Of a stretch of 64,000 nucleotides of DNA, positions 62,577 through 64,000 are shown piece after piece. The DNA is from Chitinophaga hostae (lineage in GTDB: Bacteria; Bacteroidota; Bacteroidia; Chitinophagales; Chitinophagaceae), in assembly GCF_018224885.1 (NCBI RefSeq), contig NZ_JAGTXB010000012.1:1-64000 (forward strand), read 5' to 3'. How positions within the stretch are numbered: the first letter of the stretch is position 1; each line of letters starts with the position of its first letter. Both the position numbers and the translations under genes were made by a program. The notes under the pieces are model-generated. The model ran no database searches, was not told the origin of the DNA, and was given only the letters and a program-made list of their open reading frames with translations.

Positions 62577-63365
62577 TTATTGAAAGAACTGTTCAAATAT
62601 ACTGTCTACCTGGAAACAGGTAAGCCCGGCCTTAATAAGCCGTTGTGCCTGCAGCTGCGCCTGGTGCATACTATCGGTTCCTTTAAGCGCCCAGGCGTTT
62701 AGTACGCCTACCGCCAGGATGCCGTGTTTCTTCGCCCAGGCTGCATCTTCGGGAGTAATATCTCCGGAAAAAAGATAATAATGAGAAGGGCTGTACCCCG
62801 GCTTTTTAATGTTCTCTTCCAGCTGTTTCCTCGTACAACTGAGTTTTATTTTGCCGGTAAAGAAAGGAGTAGCCTCGTCTGTACCGATCATCAGCGCATG
62901 TTCATAAAGACGATACTTTTTCAATAGCGCTATCACCTGGTTAAAAATAACCGGATGATTCCCGCGGATCTTCAGGTCAATCATTATTTGTAGCTGCCCC
63001 TGCGCGTGTTGGAGCACTTCTTCAAATGAGAGGATCCGGTATCCCTGCCGGTTCTTCAATTGGTTCAGTTCCTGCCAGGTCAGCGCCGACAAAGACCTGT
63101 CGATGCCGAAACTGCGTTTCAGATTGTCGTCATGATGAGTTACCAGTACACTGTCACTGCTCATCCGCAAATCGACTTCTATCATATAATAGCGCCGGTT
63201 GGCGGCTTCCTCCAGCGCAGCAAGACTGTTCTCCTGTCGTATACTATCGGTAACGCCCCCACGATGTGCGATCAGCTGGTAGCGTTGTTTGCCCGCCTGG
63301 CTGTACGCCGGTACCACGGGCAATAACAACGCCGCCAAAAGCAGTATCTTTCTGAAATTTAACAT
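62577..63365 (-). CDS. Secreted glycerophosphodiester phosphodiesterase
   Basis: 262 aa with signal peptide (LLLAALLLPVVPAYSQ). The TIM-barrel GDPD motifs are H34-R35 (AHRGG), E45 (RQENS), E63-x-D65 (IEVDLRM) and H77 (VTHHDD), the full metal and catalytic set. Hydrolyses glycerophosphodiesters from lipids to glycerol-3-phosphate and an alcohol, in the periplasm. It is followed upstream (on the minus strand) by the TlpA-like gene in the same direction. Confidence 0.94.
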   Translation of the reverse strand: MLNFRKILLLAALLLPVVPAYSQAGKQRYQLIAHRGGVTDSIRQENSLAALEEAANRRYYMIEVDLRMSSDSVLVTHHDDNLKRSFGIDRSLSALTWQELNQLKNRQGYRILSFEEVLQHAQGQLQIMIDLKIRGNHPVIFNQVIALLKKYRLYEHALMIGTDEATPFFTGKIKLSCTRKQLEENIKKPGYSPSHYYLFSGDITPEDAAWAKKHGILAVGVLNAWALKGTDSMHQAQLQAQRLIKAGLTCFQVDSIFEQFFQ

Positions 63366-63410
63366 GTCATCCTTATTTTATGGCACATAGTTTTCCGGGT
63401 ATGTTGCCGC

Positions 63411-63917
63411 CTATTTCAGCCGTGTATTTATCAGGTCAACCAATTCCTGTAATTCTTCTGCTGAATAGCCTGTAGACGAATAAATTATTTTACCGTTTTC
63501 ATCTATCAGGAAATTCCTGGGGATATTCTGGGAGGCAAACAAACTGAAAATCTTTCTTCCTTCGTCGGGTAATATCGGAAAATCAAATCCTTTCTTTTCT
63601 TTGAAAGGTTTCAGTTTTTCCCATCCTTCTTCCCGGCCAAAAACAAAAAACGCAAAACGCGGGTCATTCTTATGCGGCGCCCATATCAGTTTCTGTACTT
63701 CGGGTAGCTCTGCATTACAGGGCGGGCACCAGGTAGCAAACATATTCAGCAATACCAGCCTGCCTTTGTAGTCGGAGATGTGAACTGTTTTACCTTCCGT
63801 TAGTTCAAAGCTGAAAGAAGGAACCGTATCGCCGGTTTTGATATGCGTGAAATTATCCTGTGCATGGCTGACAAAAGTGCCCAGCAAAGCCCAAAAACAA
63901 ACAACAATTTTCTTCAT
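63411..63917 (-). CDS. TlpA-like thioredoxin-fold protein
   Basis: 168 aa with signal peptide (MKKIVVCFWALLGTFVSHAQ). Thioredoxin-like active site W-C64-P-P-C67 (FATWCPPCNAEL), preceded by GKTVHISDYKGRLVLLNMF and followed by GREEGWEKLKPF and QNIPRNFLIDENGKII, a cis-Pro-type loop. Periplasmic thiol-disulfide reductase. Lies 45 bp upstream of the glycerophosphodiesterase gene, so possibly co-transcribed. The remaining 83 bp to the window end hold no gene. Confidence 0.92.
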   Translation of the reverse strand: MKKIVVCFWALLGTFVSHAQDNFTHIKTGDTVPSFSFELTEGKTVHISDYKGRLVLLNMFATWCPPCNAELPEVQKLIWAPHKNDPRFAFFVFGREEGWEKLKPFKEKKGFDFPILPDEGRKIFSLFASQNIPRNFLIDENGKIIYSSTGYSAEELQELVDLINTRLK

Positions 63918-64000
63918 GAGTTGCGGTGTTAGATTTTAAAGATACGCTTTACGGATAAATTTATCACGGCAGGAAATAGCACCTGAAATTGAACGCTCAT

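Overview
The window reads as chromosomal DNA of a Bacteroidetes bacterium, most likely a Chitinophaga-like member of the Chitinophagaceae. This rests on the weak ribosome binding sites, the YD/RHS proteins with 'HYYPFGLTMAGISSNALKG' cores and 'PQIGRW..IDPLA' motifs, the DUF5977-like and HYC_CC_PP-like proteins, a CusA/DUF3347 copper module and a GldA-like ABC cluster. No rRNA, tRNA or CRISPR array was seen.

Region 1 (1-28,700) is an RHS polymorphic-toxin locus read leftward. A secreted partner (24809-28663) is followed by a full-length RHS protein (20481-24788) with its own toxin tip and a four-helix membrane immunity protein (20085-20474). Further left lie at least six more toxin-tip/immunity cassettes, all on the minus strand. 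Most have only the last stretch of RHS core and no convincing start codon, so they look silent. Two near-collinear copies of a 5.3 kb module separate the first three tips: XRE repressor, SymE-like protein, primase-helicase and two tyrosine recombinases (6792-12049 and 14771-20028, constant offset 7,979 bp). Each module sits immediately 3' of one immunity gene and is followed by a repeat of the RHS core block and the next tip. This is the layout expected if an integrating element carrying its own tip and immunity gene recombines into the RHS core, swaps the tip and pushes the old tip downstream. The third step left is a fossil: an XRE gene fragment fused at 2703/2704 to a broken tip. The cassettes become more decayed toward position 1.

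Region 2 (29,000-36,000) is ordinary accessory chromosome: small membrane and secreted proteins, an atypical SDR protein, a serine hydrolase, and an AraC regulator divergent from a methyltransferase across a perfect 43 bp palindrome. Region 3 (36,061-41,526) is an ImuA-ImuB-DnaE2 mutagenic translesion synthesis operon.

Region 4 (42,300-52,535) holds a ferredoxin-type reductase and a copper/silver efflux operon: HYC_CC_PP-like protein, a CusA-type RND pump split into two reading frames at an A-rich site, a TolC-like protein, two periplasmic adaptors, a DUF3347-like lipoprotein and a haem-binding protein. Region 5 (52,734-64,000) holds a NEW3/ABC-2 transporter operon, MsrA, a GH16 glucanase, an HGSNAT-like membrane protein, a second SDR, a small membrane peptide with a radical SAM enzyme and a Gfo/Idh oxidoreductase, a glycerophosphodiesterase and a TlpA-like thioredoxin.
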